Source of the DNA: Astrocystis sublimbata
Lineage: Eukaryota > Ascomycota > Sordariomycetes > Xylariales > Xylariaceae
Direction: 5' to 3'
Assembly: GCA_022453515.1 (NCBI GenBank)
Contig: JAJNNY010000001.1
Coordinates: 124,001 to 188,000, forward strand
Length of the DNA stretch: 64,000 nucleotides
The notes under the pieces were generated by a model. That model was given only the letters and a program-made list of their open reading frames with translations, had not been told where the DNA came from and ran no database searches. A program made the translations under genes and the position numbers. This document shows, in pieces, positions 33,629 through 45,400 of the stretch (within the stretch, counting starts at the first letter, position 1; each line of letters opens with the position of its first letter).

Positions 33629-35982
33629 ACCATCATTACGAGACAAATGAAATCGTCTTAGCGGCGCATTCCGTTATATATGCTTAACCCCCGACTTATC
33701 ACCATTGCGCCTCCCGATTGCTTACCTGGGGTTGGTCACCTCCTCGACTCTATACAGCTATGAACCAAATGACTGTGCTCACTAAGTGATCCACCGACGC
33801 GCTTCCGTTGCACGGATTCGTTGGCGAGTGAGTGTACGTGGATGCACAATGCCGATCGGACATCGCATGCGTTTTGGGAGACAGAGCCGTAGTCATGGTG
33901 CATGGGCTAGATGAGAGAGCTGGCATTGCGCCATACGAGAAGGCTCAACTACTGGGAAGGATACAGAATCCATTCATATGCTCTTTACGTGTCACTGTCT
34001 TTCAATACTACGTCCATTATGTCTTAGACCAAAAATCCCCGTGGGATTGAGGGGGGATGAGGGGCCTAGCGCATGCTATAAGTATCTACTTCAGACCCCG
34101 CCCACAGCACTCGAGCGTGATAGATGAGTAGGTACATACCTCCCGAGCCTCCTATCCAAGACTTAGCATTTAGGCTGACAGGATATAGACTGGTAGTCGG
34201 CTTAATGAGTGGTCGAGCGAGGTCGGGGGTAATGATATCGGCCCGTGGTTGGTCTTCGCTCGTCTTGGTTTGTGTTCGCGTCCGTGCTGGCGCTGCCGTG
34301 GACACGCCTAGTACGGCACCGCGCAAGTCTCGACCGCCCCAAGAACCCCCGAAGAACGGAACTGGTCGAGCTGGCCATTGATTAGTGGTTTTTGGGCGTG
34401 GTGTTACCAATTGCTTGCCGCGAGGCATTAGCCCTACCCTCTTCATGAAACCATATCTCCATCCGATGCGCATGCATATGTAGACCGGCCGTGTGCTGAA
34501 TAAAGGACGAAAAACCTCACACTCAAAGTGCCATCTCTCATCTTTGCATCAAGGCTACAGATGCCCAGGAGCAGCTGGACCTGATTGCCGGGTTTTCAGG
34601 CTAGTGCACTTATACAACCCTGTCACACAACCCTGGTCGCCTGTCACAGCTGCTACAGCTCGGTGACACACTACGTCATCACTCTTTAGTCGCGTCTCGT
34701 CGTTCTGCCCCTCCCTCCTCCCTCCCACCTTACTTCATCTGATCTTGGCCCGTCAGCATTGGTGATATAAACCGCCTTCTATCACCACAGCGTGCATCAC
34801 CTCTAGGGAAGCACAAAGCTGCATTCCGGGCCACTGCTGGCATGGATGCCTCACACAACTATACGTACAACGAGTAACATCCATGGATACAATATACTTG
34901 GTATAAACTGCCCGAAGACTTCACGTACCCCTGCTGGGATGCAGGTCGCGAAGTTGGGTTCCTGGCTAAAAACGGCAACTAGACAGGTGCAGCGATGCTC
35001 GTTATTGGCCAGCGATGTTTGGCGCATGTTGGCATGTCGTAGACATGACATGCCTGACCCATGGTACCTGTGGAATCTGAGCAGGAGATCTGAGGTCTGT
35101 TTCGAATGCCGATCTGGGTCTGAAGGCTTGGTATTATGGACGTGCAGGAGACGCGCGATAGGCAATGTGCAGTGACTTTCAGAAAGTAGGTACATGTACT
35201 AGGTAGGCGGTATTGTAATTAATGTGCGATGTGCTATGTGCTATATGCTCCAGCATGCTGTGCGTCGCGTCAGGAGCAAAACCTCCAGCCAGGCCTACCG
35301 ACTTTTTCGCATGCGGCGACAATTCGATAAGCCTGGAGGGGCCCCACGACCGCCCCAGGATGCCCCACCTTCCGCCCAGATTGCACGTCACTGGCGCCAC
35401 AAGACGGTGTAAAGACTGGCTGGCGGCCAACAAACCACAGCCCGCACAGCCAACGATGTTAGTTCCCAGTACCTACTTACCTACATTGCTGTTTCCCACC
35501 AAGGAAACAGCTCTCTCCGTAACCTACCTAGACTCCCTGCCTCCTCCTAGATCACCCTCCCAGACGACCTACCTAGATTCCCTTTTCCCCATCCCGCTGT
35601 TCACACCATTGCACGCGCAAATCCCGCGAATAGCTGTCCCTTGTTGACGAAGTATCATCGTCGCTTTCTTTCCCTCCTTTCATTCTAGCGCATACATACA
35701 GACCTGGATAGAGTTTCGACAACATTAACTGCGTTTCTTCCCTCTCCCTCCCGTTCACTCTGACTCGACATACTGTCACTCAGACCGGGTTGGCAACTGG
35801 CCTGGCCGACCACTGTCTTCTAATCTGTTGGTTGATGAGAAATAGTACTTTTGATTGACTCTAGCTTTGCGCTCTTTTTGTGTTCAATTGGTCATCACCT
35901 TACCCGCCGCCGCCACCGCCGTCGTTCACTTTTCGCTACTTCCTGCTCGCCCTGTGTCGATAGCCGGAACAGCTTGACCACT
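33629..35982. other. Long upstream region of TPS2
   Basis: About 2.3 kb. Overlapping opposite frames at 34066-34473 have no recognisable domain. An AGGGG stress-response motif occurs at 35336-35340. From 35460 on the DNA is pyrimidine-rich, as in a long fungal 5' leader. No gene is supported. Confidence 0.45.
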
Positions 35983-38900
35983 ATGGCTGCCCAGAATCAG
36001 CAATCCCGCCAGGGGGACGGTGGCTTTCCGGTGGTCCACGAAGCCGAAAACACCTCTCTCTCTCCAGCAACTGCACCTGAGGGAACGAGCACAGACTACA
36101 GCCCCGATCTCGCTCACGAGCGAACGGCCAACACCAATGTCCCTGTAACCCCTGGCATCTTCCAATCGACCTACCAAACTCCAGCTTTACACCGCTCCGC
36201 CGACGCCGAAAGCATGGGCTACTTTACACAAGATCCTAAGAAACAAGATAATAAGCGCGACCCCCGCGTCCCTGCTCCCGGCGACACCAGGGAGCCTTCG
36301 TCCCCAGGCGATCTCGTACGCGGCGCCCTGTCCGGCGATGAGGTTCTGAGGCGGCTCAGTCAAGCCGCCTCAGGTCGCCGGGAATCCGTTGCCGATATCC
36401 AGTCTGCCGCTCCCGATTTGGCACTCACTGGCAATATCGTATCCGCTACCTTCACCGCTCCACACACAATCAAATACCAAAGCCAAGGCGAATGGGTACG
36501 TCTACACCGCAGCATCCTGTGTCCCCTGCAAGCCAACTAACCCGGTACAGGAACTAGGGAGTCGGCATGGCCTCTCAGCCTTATACGACGCATTCGTACA
36601 CTTGTCCTCCGATGAGGCCCCGTGGAATCACTCGGTCGTGGCATGGCCTGGCGAGATCGAGTGCTCACATAAGAACTTAGATTTGAGCGTGTCCCACGAC
36701 AAAAGCTCCGCCCCCGAGTTGAGTCATCTCTCGGCGCCCGTTCCCGTTGACGGCGATCTGCCTCCTACCCCACCTTCTGCCGATGGACTCTGGATATCAC
36801 GGGATCACCAGTTGAAACTCGAGCAGCAGCTCGCCGAAAACGAACGTTTCAAGATGGTGCCCGTCTGGCTGTCGGATGATGATGAAATGAACGATGAGGG
36901 CATCACCTTGAACGATCAGTCACGGTGGAGACACTACGCTGAGCACTGTTTGTACCCTCTTTTCCACTACAAACAACAAGAGCCGAGCGACGGCAGAGCG
37001 GAGCGCATAGAATGGGCCAACTACTATCGCGCAAACCTCAAGTTCGCCAACAAGATCATTGAGATATACAAGCCAGGTGATGTTGTCGTGATACACGACT
37101 ACTATCTTCTACTGCTGCCAAGTATGCTTCGCCAGCGGATGCCCAACATGTACATCTCATTCTTCCTCCACTGTCCCTTCCCAAGCAGCGAATTCTTGAG
37201 ATGCCTGCCACGCCGCAAAGAGGTACTGGAAGGTCTTATGGGCGCAAACCTGGTCGGCTTTCAATCATACAGCTATTCGCGCCACTTCACCAGCTGCTGC
37301 ACCCGCATATTGGACTTCCCCTCCGATGCAACTGGCGTCGATGCTTTCGGGAACCGTGTCGAGGTCGGAGTGTATCCTATCGGCATTGACACCAGAAGAG
37401 TCGAAGAGTTGGCTTGGACGAAAGAAGTAACGGAGAAGTGCAACGCTTTGAAAGAATTATATCAAGGAAAAAAGATTATCGTTGGCCGGGATCGCCTCGA
37501 TAGTGTCCGGGGAGTTACCCAGAAGCTCCAGGCATTCGAAAGATTTATGGAGATGTACCCCGAGTGGAGGGAGAAGGTGGTCTTGATTCAAGTGACGTCG
37601 CCTACTAGTATTAAGGTTCAAGACGACTCCGACAGCAAGATTGCCGGCAGGGTCAACGAATTGGTTATGAAAATCAATGGTGTGTATGGCAGTTTGGGGT
37701 TCTCCCCTGTGCAACACTACCCGCAATACCTGGACGCAGATGAATATTTCGCTCTGCTGAGGGCAGCGGATATCGGACTAATCACATCCGTGAGAGACGG
37801 GATGAATACCACCAGCCTAGAATATGTTGTTTGCCAACGTGACACCCACGGTCCTTTGATCCTATCAGAGTTCAGTGGAACTGCGGGGAGCCTCCGCGAC
37901 GCGATTCACATCAATCCGTGGGATCTAAACAGTGTCGCCAGGGAAATCAACAACGCACTCACCATGTCCGCCGACATGCGACACTCGATGCAATCGAACC
38001 TATATAACCACGTTGCCAACAAAACGGTGCAGAGCTGGATAACCAAATTCCTCCGGAAGTTGGTAGGGACGCTGGCTTCCAACCGTATAGAGAACGCGAC
38101 GCCGGTATTGGATCGTACGAATCTATTGGAACGGTACCGCGCTGCTCGCAAGCGTGTGTTCATGTTTGACTACGATGGCACGCTCACGCCTATAGTGAAA
38201 GACCCCCAAGCAGCCGTCCCTTCAGAACGTGTCATCCAGACCCTGCGCACACTGGCCGCAGATGACAACAATGCCGTCTGGATCATCTCAGGTCGAGACC
38301 AAGCATTCTTGCAGCAGCACCTAGGTCACATCACAGAGCTTGGTTTCAGCGCGGAACATGGTAGCTTTATGCGACATCCTGGCTCGACCGAGTGGGAGAA
38401 TCTGGCTGAGACATTCGACATGTCGTGGCAAGCAGAGGTGATGGACGTCTTCCAGAAATACACCGATCGTGTTACAGGTTCAACCGCCTCCCCTTATAGC
38501 CTCTTCCGTTCATGTATGCTAACTATGGTATAGGCTCGTTCATCGAGCGCAAACGCTGTGCGCTGACCTGGCACTATCGCCAAGCCGACCACGAGCAAGG
38601 CATCCACGCCGCCAAGGCTGCCCACCACGAACTCCTGTCGACGGTGGCCAAGAAATGGGAAGTCGACGTGATGGAGGGCAAGGCAAACCTCGAAGTGCGA
38701 CCGACGTTCATCAACAAGGGCGAAATCGCAAAGCGACTCGTGCACCACTACGGCTCAACCAGCACAGTCACATCGGCTGATGGAGACGACAAGACGGGCG
38801 GGGCCAACGAGGGCTCGAATGTCGAGTTTGTGCTCTGCTGTGGCGACGACTTCACTGACGAGGACATGTTCCGCGCGCTCAATGGTTTGGTCGGTACCGA

Positions 38901-39105
38901 ACTGCAGAACGAACACATCTTCACTGTCTCGGTGGGAGCTAGTACTAAGGAGACGCTCGCAAAGTGGCATGTGCTAGAACCGAAGGATGTTCTTGAGAGC
39001 GCGGCGCTGCTTGCGGGTGTGGGACTTACTGGTGAGCAGACAGATTCGCTAAGCCAGGTGAATCTGGCTGCTGTTGCGGGACTGGAAGGGCGTGTGCCTA
39101 TGTAG
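35983..39105 (+). CDS. TPS2: Trehalose-6-phosphate phosphatase (Tps2 type)
   Basis: Hydrolyses trehalose 6-phosphate to trehalose, the last step of trehalose synthesis, within the cytosolic Tps1/Tps2 complex. Three exons: 35983-36495, 36551-38477 and 38534-39105; introns of 55 and 56 nt; 1003 aa. A disordered N-terminus (~1-150) is followed by a GT20 synthase-like domain (~165-660: HDYYLLLLPSMLRQRM, FFLHCPFPSSEFLR, GFQSYSYSRHF). In the nucleotide-sugar motif DRLDSVRG the lysine of active synthases (DRLDYIKG) is Arg, so this half is probably non-catalytic, as known for Tps2. The C-terminal HAD phosphatase has FDYDGTLTP, IISGRD and GDDFTDED. The second donor (GTTCAA) is weak, but the splice restores GSFIERKRCALTWHYR. 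The ATG at 35983 was chosen over an upstream TTG. Confidence 0.95.
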
Positions 39106-39848
39106 GAAGGACTTAGTCGATAGTAGTCACGTAGATATGCATAGATAATGTTCAAGCGCAGATTTTGTTCGTCTATGGGTATTGCCTCAATGTGTGTTTG
39201 AACGTGCCGCATAGATTCGCCTCGCCGTCGCGTAGCTCAATTGGTATGCGCAAGTCAACAAACAGTATCTTGCTCGATAATACAAGTAAACATTCGAGAC
39301 TGCATAGTAAGTACATCACTAACACGGGTCAACTTGCTAGATTTGCTAGATGGAGGCGTGAGTCTGCCGCTCGCTTAGCTGGACCAAGCTTGGAGCTTTG
39401 GAATCGCCCCATTACGCGGATTGGAGTTCGAACAGGACAGGAGGCCGTTTCAGCCAATGTCTCTAAGCCGACCATGCTTGTCTCCGTCATCAATGCTACG
39501 TCGATATTACCGAGTTGACTTGACTTGACTTGACTTGACTTGCGGACAATACAGTACATACATGCATGCATACCGATGCTGCCTCCCCTGCATCATACCT
39601 GATAAGGTACCGAATATGAATGAAAGAGCTGAACGGCTCTTGGTTATATATATATATACTTGGTATTTATGTGAGCTGCGGGCCTGTGAGGAGATGGTGT
39701 GTAATGTCGTGTACTTACCTTCCTCCTCCTAACTACCTAACTCAAGCAATTCCCAACACCAACTGTATTCGTAACAATCATTGAACTAAATAAGTAGCTT
39801 TAGTTGAACTGAACTGAAGAGACCAGAACGAACCAGCAAGTCCCCAAA
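39106..39848. other. Intergenic with pentanucleotide repeat
   Basis: Between TPS2 and the dehydrogenase. An A-box-like TAGCTCAATTGG near 39232 has no matching B box or acceptor stem, so no tRNA is called. It includes a (TTGAC)n tract and a (TA)n run near 39648-39658. Confidence 0.5.
39515..39542. repeat. (TTGAC)n pentanucleotide repeat
   Basis: Five perfect TTGAC units plus a partial unit in intergenic DNA, about 300 bases upstream of the dehydrogenase start. Confidence 0.9.
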
Positions 39849-41421
39849 ATGACACAAACACAAGCGCAAGCGCAAGCGACGATGCGCGCAGTAGTCCTGA
39901 AGGGCGTCAGACAAGTGACCGTGGAAGAGCGACCGGTGCCGCGTATCCAGGATCCCACAGACATCGTCGTCAAAGTGCGATATACGGCACTATGCGGTAG
40001 GTAAGTTGAGTAAGTAGGCACGCAAGGACCTTCTCTCCTCTTCTCCTCTGCCCAGGCCGTACAGTTCGAAAACGCCTTGTTCAACTTGCGCAAAAAGTTG
40101 CGTTTTATTCTCACTGGTTAACACACACTGATAGCGAGCTCCACGTCTACCGCGGCCACCAGCCCTCAGCGACCGACTTCGTCATGGGCCACGAGTTCAC
40201 CGGCACCGTGTCCGAGGCCGGCGCGGCCGTGACATCGGTGCGGCTCGGAGACGCCGTCGTATGCCCCTTTACCACCAGCTGCGGGGCGTGTTTTTACTGC
40301 CTGCGCAACCTGTCCTCGCGGTGCGCAGAGTCGCAGCTCTTCGGCTCTGCCGTCCTCGACGGCGCGCAGGCGCAGTACGTGCGCGTCCCGCTCGCGGATT
40401 CTACCGTTGTCAAAGCCCCTGTCGATGGCGAGACTCCTATCCACGTCATCGACGAGGCCAAGCTCTGTCTCATGGCGGATATCCTCCCGACAGGCTACTT
40501 TGCGGCCAAGAACGCGCTGGAGGCGGAAGAGACGGGGGAGGCCACGGTTGTCGTTATTGGCTGCGGACCGGTAGGGTTGTGCGCGCTGGTGGCGGCGCGG
40601 GAGTATGCGCCGAAGTACCTCGTTGCTGTGGACGGCGTGGAGGAAAGGTTGGGTAGGGCCAGGGCGCTGGGGGCTGAGGCGTGGGATTATAAGGGGGAGG
40701 GGGAGGGGCTTGTTAAGCGGTGGGTTACACTTGCTTCACTTACTCACTCTTCTGAGTGCTCCTCGTATTTCTCCCTTCTGGCCATGATCAGTCACTTCAT
40801 GGGCGCGGTGTTTGTTTGTGGGAATTCACGCTGTCGCTGGCCCTCGCTTACAGAACTGGCATGGACCCAAAGCGATGATAACAACTGACTAACGCAGAGC
40901 ATCAACTACAGTATCAAGGAGCTGACAGACGGCCGAGGCGCCGACGTCGTGATCGAGGTCGTCGGACACAGCTCGGCGCTGGACACGGCTTTCCGGCTCT
41001 TGCGGCCCGGAGGCACCATCTCTAGCGTCGGCGTGCATAACGGCGAGATCCCCTGGAACGGGCGGGAGGCGTATAACAAGAATCTAAAGATTCAGATGGG
41101 GCGGTGTCCGGTTCGCAGTGAGTCCCAGCCACGTTGCCTAGTGGTCCGGTGATTATGAAGTTCAGCACTTACGTCGCAAGTAACATTGAGATCAACTAAG
41201 GGGACATTATTATGCAGGCATCTTTCCGGAGGCTCTGAAACTACTTGAGAAGCAGCAGCATGTTTTTGGGTAAGTTGTGGACTTGCTTTTGTGTTGCTCG
41301 TGGCTGACTTCTCGACAGTTTCATGACGGAGAATATCATGCCTCTCACCCAGGCTGTTCGGGGCTACGAACTCTTCGATGCCATGAAAGTGCAGAAGGTT
41401 ATTTTCGACGCGGAGAAATAG
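39849..41421 (+). CDS. Zinc-dependent alcohol dehydrogenase family protein
   Basis: Medium-chain dehydrogenase/reductase using NAD(P)+; substrate not predictable. Five exons: 39849-40000, 40135-40719, 40912-41117, 41218-41269 and 41319-41421; introns of 134, 192, 100 and 49 nt; 365 aa. Catalytic zinc ligands are the Cys in ALCGSELH (~50) and MGHE (~70). The structural zinc cluster is CPFTTSCGACFYCLRNLSSRC (~95-115). The nucleotide fold carries VVIGCGPVGLCALVAA (~185-200). C-terminal signatures are SVGVHNGEIPW, MGRCPVRSIFPEAL and GYELFDAMKVQKVIF. Acceptors were picked by family continuity: CTACAG before TATCAAGG gives KRIKELTDGRGADVVIEVV. The N-terminal TQTQAQAQAT is a short Gln/Ala run. Closest in style to fungal dehydrogenases related to formaldehyde/threonine dehydrogenases. 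Confidence 0.85.
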
Positions 41422-42240
41422 CTAATAAAATAATCACACAAGTAGAAGCTCTGGCTCGTTTCTGTAAGAGGCAGGGAGAGCGAGGGCCCAAGGGTTTGGG
41501 GGGATGATTACCGTCGAGACTCAAACGTACTATTAAGGGGTACCGTTTTTGGAACGGAAAGTGACATCGTCAAAGGTTACATCAACCATGTATCATCAAA
41601 ATAAAACACATAATGAAGCGCTGTGACGTGAGAGGGAGAGAAAAGCTGGCTCGGGATGGACCTAGGGCGGGATAGGGGTACCCTTACCAGCGCAACTGAA
41701 ACAGCTGGATTTTCCGTTTGCACGATATGTTACACTCTGCTTTCTTCTAGAACAATGCCCTTTAGTAGAAGTCGCAGCCACAAAGCAGCTGTCTCATGTA
41801 TCCGTGTCGGAACACTAGACTCGGCTCAAGCAACAATAGTGTATGACTACCGAGGTATTGTTTTCCGTTTCCCACAACTGGACTGAGACTCAAAGATAAT
41901 AGTCAAACAGCTGACAAAGGTATAGAGAAACAGTAGTAATAGGATATCGCAAGCTGCCGCCTTGCAGGTAAACAATAGGCCTTGATGAGGGTATTGAAAG
42001 GGGTGGCAAGGGGGTGAAATTGCCTATATATATGAGTGTCAGATATCATGCCAGCAGGCAGCTCGATTCATATATATCACATCATCAAGAGGCATCTAGA
42101 CAGAAGACACACAGACGCCAGCAAGCAACCGAACTCGTAACAACCAAATCGGACTAATCATCAAAAAGAAAATTCCCGAGCAGACACACACACAGAGATA
42201 TCGCCAGCCAACCCTCACTGACCCTCCAAGCAGCTCCGTA
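41422..42240. other. Upstream region of the 58-aa stress-type gene
   Basis: 3' flank of the dehydrogenase, then the promoter and long CA-rich leader of the small gene. The regulatory sites are listed separately. Confidence 0.5.
41999..42033 (+). promoter_or_regulatory. Two STRE motifs and a TATA box
   Basis: AGGGG at 41999-42003 and 42009-42013, followed by TATATATAT at 42025-42033. STRE (AGGGG) sites are bound by Msn2/Msn4-type stress factors in yeasts. Their close spacing to a strong TATA box suggests stress-induced transcription of the gene starting at 42241. Confidence 0.5.
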
Positions 42241-42417
42241 ATGGCTTCTCCCTCCGGCTACAAGAGCAACCTGTACTCGCACCCCATGACCTCAGATCCC
42301 AGGATCAACCCTCCGCCGGTGACGCAGCAGCCGTTGGAGCCGAACGTAGCGACGACGGGAGACAAGATGTCCCATCGTCGCACCACCAATCCTGCGTCCC
42401 ATCACATGATGAAATGA
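42241..42417 (+). CDS. Small hydrophilic protein, 58 aa, probably stress-induced
   Basis: Single short exon, MASPSGYKSNLYSHPMTSDP... to ...ASHHMMK. Proline-, serine- and histidine-rich, with no membrane segment, no signal peptide and no cysteine. Codon use is biased to C/G third positions (TAC AAG AGC AAC CTG), unlike the AT-rich flanks. It is preceded by about 200 bases of CA-rich leader, a TATA box and two STRE motifs. No family is recognised. The ATG context (GTAATGGC) is acceptable. The main risk is that so short a frame is chance, but promoter, leader and codon bias agree. Confidence 0.6.
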   Translation: MASPSGYKSNLYSHPMTSDPRINPPPVTQQPLEPNVATTGDKMSHRRTTNPASHHMMK

Positions 42418-45400
42418 TGGCTTCGTCATTGCAGATTTCTCATTGATTCCGATTCATTGTTCTTGCTTTATCTTTGGTTTCTTTCCGGCTATTGAGGGTA
42501 GCGTAGCTCTAATACTGTGTTGGTTTGGTTGGCGGGCTGATGAAACAGACCTGTCACCCGAGCCCAATATCCTGCTGGTGATGCATAATTATTTGTTAGT
42601 GTTAGTAGCTACTCGTTTTAGCACTCTTAGCTCTGTCTTGTTAGTTATTAGGGCGTTTCAATTGACTTTTCTCCTTTCTGACTTTTCATGTGCGTTCTTG
42701 CTGGGCGTCTCTCGACTTCGTATGATTTTGCCTGTGGTGTCCATCGTTATGCAGCACGCATTGTTATTACACATCATACAATGAAGAATAAAGAATAATG
42801 AGCCGGCTATCAAAAGAATCTAAAATATAAGAAATATTTGCGGTTAATCAAATACGGTTCGCCAACAATTAAGCCTGCATCTAGATCTGTCATAAGAGTA
42901 AGACAACACAACGCCGACATCAAAAGCAGCCATGTCAGAATGTACTACTACTGCTGCTGCTGCTGCTGCTGCGTAATCATGTAGAAAAGCTGTAGAGCCG
43001 AGTGCCCAGACGCAGGCAGGCTGCTGTGCATGAAGGCTCCCGGGAGATCAGCGCGTGCCTTAATCAGTGCGTTCCTTGGACACAAGCAAGTACAGGCCAA
43101 ATCTGGCTCGCTCGCAGCCCTAATGTGCGGCACTGCTCACCGCTATCAAGTTCCGGCAAGCGGACGTGTTCCCTGCGACTATCAATAGGTATATTTGTCT
43201 TGTAATGACTATTATCATGTCTTGTGGCTGGGATCGCACACCGTACGAGGGGAATTACATGCTGCTCGTGAGGGCTTACGTCAATGTAACCCAATGATTC
43301 ACATGTGTAGCTGCGATCCCATCGAGTGTCGATAACCATCCCGTTTCATTTGAGGCTAGACTGTATGACTGACCCCTGGCTCATTTGGCAGAAGGGTGTG
43401 TACAGCTGACCTAAACCGCCTTCTACGTATTGGTGCCTGATTATACTGTGACCCAATGCCCAGATCTTTCCGTTCATCTGCTGCTTCGAATCAGGTAGCA
43501 TTGTCTAATCCAGCCCAAGATCGGTCTGATCTGAGCCTACGAAGTTGTTTGTGTAGATATATGTATTAATACTAGAATCAGCCAGCATTCTTGTGACTAC
43601 AAAAGTAGTCTATTTTCAAATCGAAATGTAAGAATGTTTGATAGAATATGGACAAGAATCGTACGTAAATATTTGGTGACGTACAGGGTCAAGACTCGTG
43701 GGATCCATGTCATGCGTCGTTTCTGCAGCATAGTCATCGATAGCACTGAGTACTTAGGGTACCGAGCCGAAAACAGATAACGTGGAGCGGTCGGTACCGC
43801 CCCGGTTACCGATACGATAGGGCTACCGCAGCCGAGCGACAGGACAGGACAGCCACGTGGTTCAAGGGTCTGAACCTTGGAGGCCCGGGGCAGGGTACTG
43901 GCGAGAGTTCGTTCGTCTAGGACTCGACAGGTTCCGCTGCAAGTCGTTGCGCCAAGTACTTCTAACCTTACCTACGGTATAGAAGACATGTAGCTTGTCT
44001 ATATTTCCATCTACCAATCTCGTAGATCAAAGGAAACACGCACTCATGGATACTGTAATTGCTAAACCTGATTCTAGTCTTAAGTCGAACGGGCTGGGCC
44101 GTGAGGAAACTACCTAACCTACATGAACCGAATGCCGATTCTCTGCAAAAGTCCCCTGGAGTACCTGGAATAAACAACCATGGTACACTGAACAGAGCCG
44201 CCGCTTTGACACCGTCTAATTCCTGGGTCGGGGTCCTATCCGAAACAAATGGCGCGGCTCTTGCGGAGATAATTCCAAATAATAGACGAGACCTGCAAGG
44301 CTTCGTTGAATTTTGCGGGTGATGCGTGCAGAACAGAGCCGCCCAATGGTAGGTACTTTGATATTTCGAGACGGCGGTGACGTTGTAGAGAGTTAGTTGC
44401 CTTGTTCGATCGAGAGTCATTTCTCTTGTGCTCGTGCGAAGCACGGCAAATAGCGGTGAGTTACGAGTGGCTATGCTACTGTGACTATTGAACTCCCAAT
44501 GGAACCAGACAAGAACGGGGGAGCACGCGTATTATTTGCGGTTGCAGGAATGCGTTTTGATGGTCGAAATCAGGTAGGTGTGTCGATCGTGGCTTGGATG
44601 ACTAGCCGAACGCCATATTGTTTATCCCGGTATGACTGCATTGCCCTCCAGAAAATACGGTCTAATGGCAAAGGCGTGATAGAGAAAAGTCCTATATGGC
44701 TAAAGCGAGACTGCGTTACTCTGCGCGTCGCAGGTATGGCGCCTCTGTCAATGTCATGACTTACTTGGGCATGTTAGGCTGCCCTTGTCGAAGACCAGCA
44801 ACACTTGAAGGGTGCGCCGACCCCCTCACTATCTTCCCGCCTTGCCGAAAGAGTCTGAATAGGTAGCTTGTCGCCTCATGGAGAGATTGCCGTTCCCCGG
44901 CTGTAACCTTGATATTGCTGACCGCCTTTGAGCAAGGGCACCACGTGTTTGCGTTTGGACCCCCCCTGAGCCACTTGAAAACTGCACTTTTGACCGCCCT
45001 CGAGGGTTGTTGCAACCTGCTACTTAACTACCTACATCCTGCAGGTTAGAGGTATGTCATGTCAGTACCGCTTGACCCATGCCATGTCGTGCTGATGCAG
45101 GCTTGGCCAAGGATAGATAGGCTACAGCAGGGCAAGGAGTAGGGGGCAGGCAATGCAATGCAGATGACTGCTGTTGCCATGGTTATGATTCTGGGGTAGA
45201 CAGTACCATGCACGTATGCAGGCGCTCTTAGAAGGGTGTACCGAGATATGTCAAGATTAAGTACACTCCCAGGATGGTGCATCTTTTGCTGTCGAAGCTA
45301 CGCCACAAGGGGCCGCAGTGCTGGGTTCTGGCTCGTTGAAGAGAACCCAAGCGTAACCCTCCTTTAAACGGAACATGCCTATCACGACCGTCGCTTGCTA

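Noticed and set aside
34066..34473. Opposing frames upstream of TPS2
   Set aside because: Frames on both strands overlap and neither shows a domain or coding bias.
35851..35982. N-terminal extension of TPS2
   Set aside because: The frame is open upstream of 35983 but offers only a TTG; the leader is pyrimidine-rich, like a 5' UTR.
39225..39300. Possible tRNA (A-box-like TAGCTCAATTGG)
   Set aside because: The B box is too weak (ATTCGAGAC without a T stem) and no acceptor stem can be paired.
40720..40911. Alternative splice of the dehydrogenase at the CAG near 40897
   Set aside because: It would shift the frame or insert INYS before IKELTDGRG; the CTACAG acceptor at 40911 gives the continuous family sequence.
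43968..44444. 158-codon minus-strand frame in the gene-poor region
   Set aside because: Composition of random translation, no intron signals linking it to other frames, no family.
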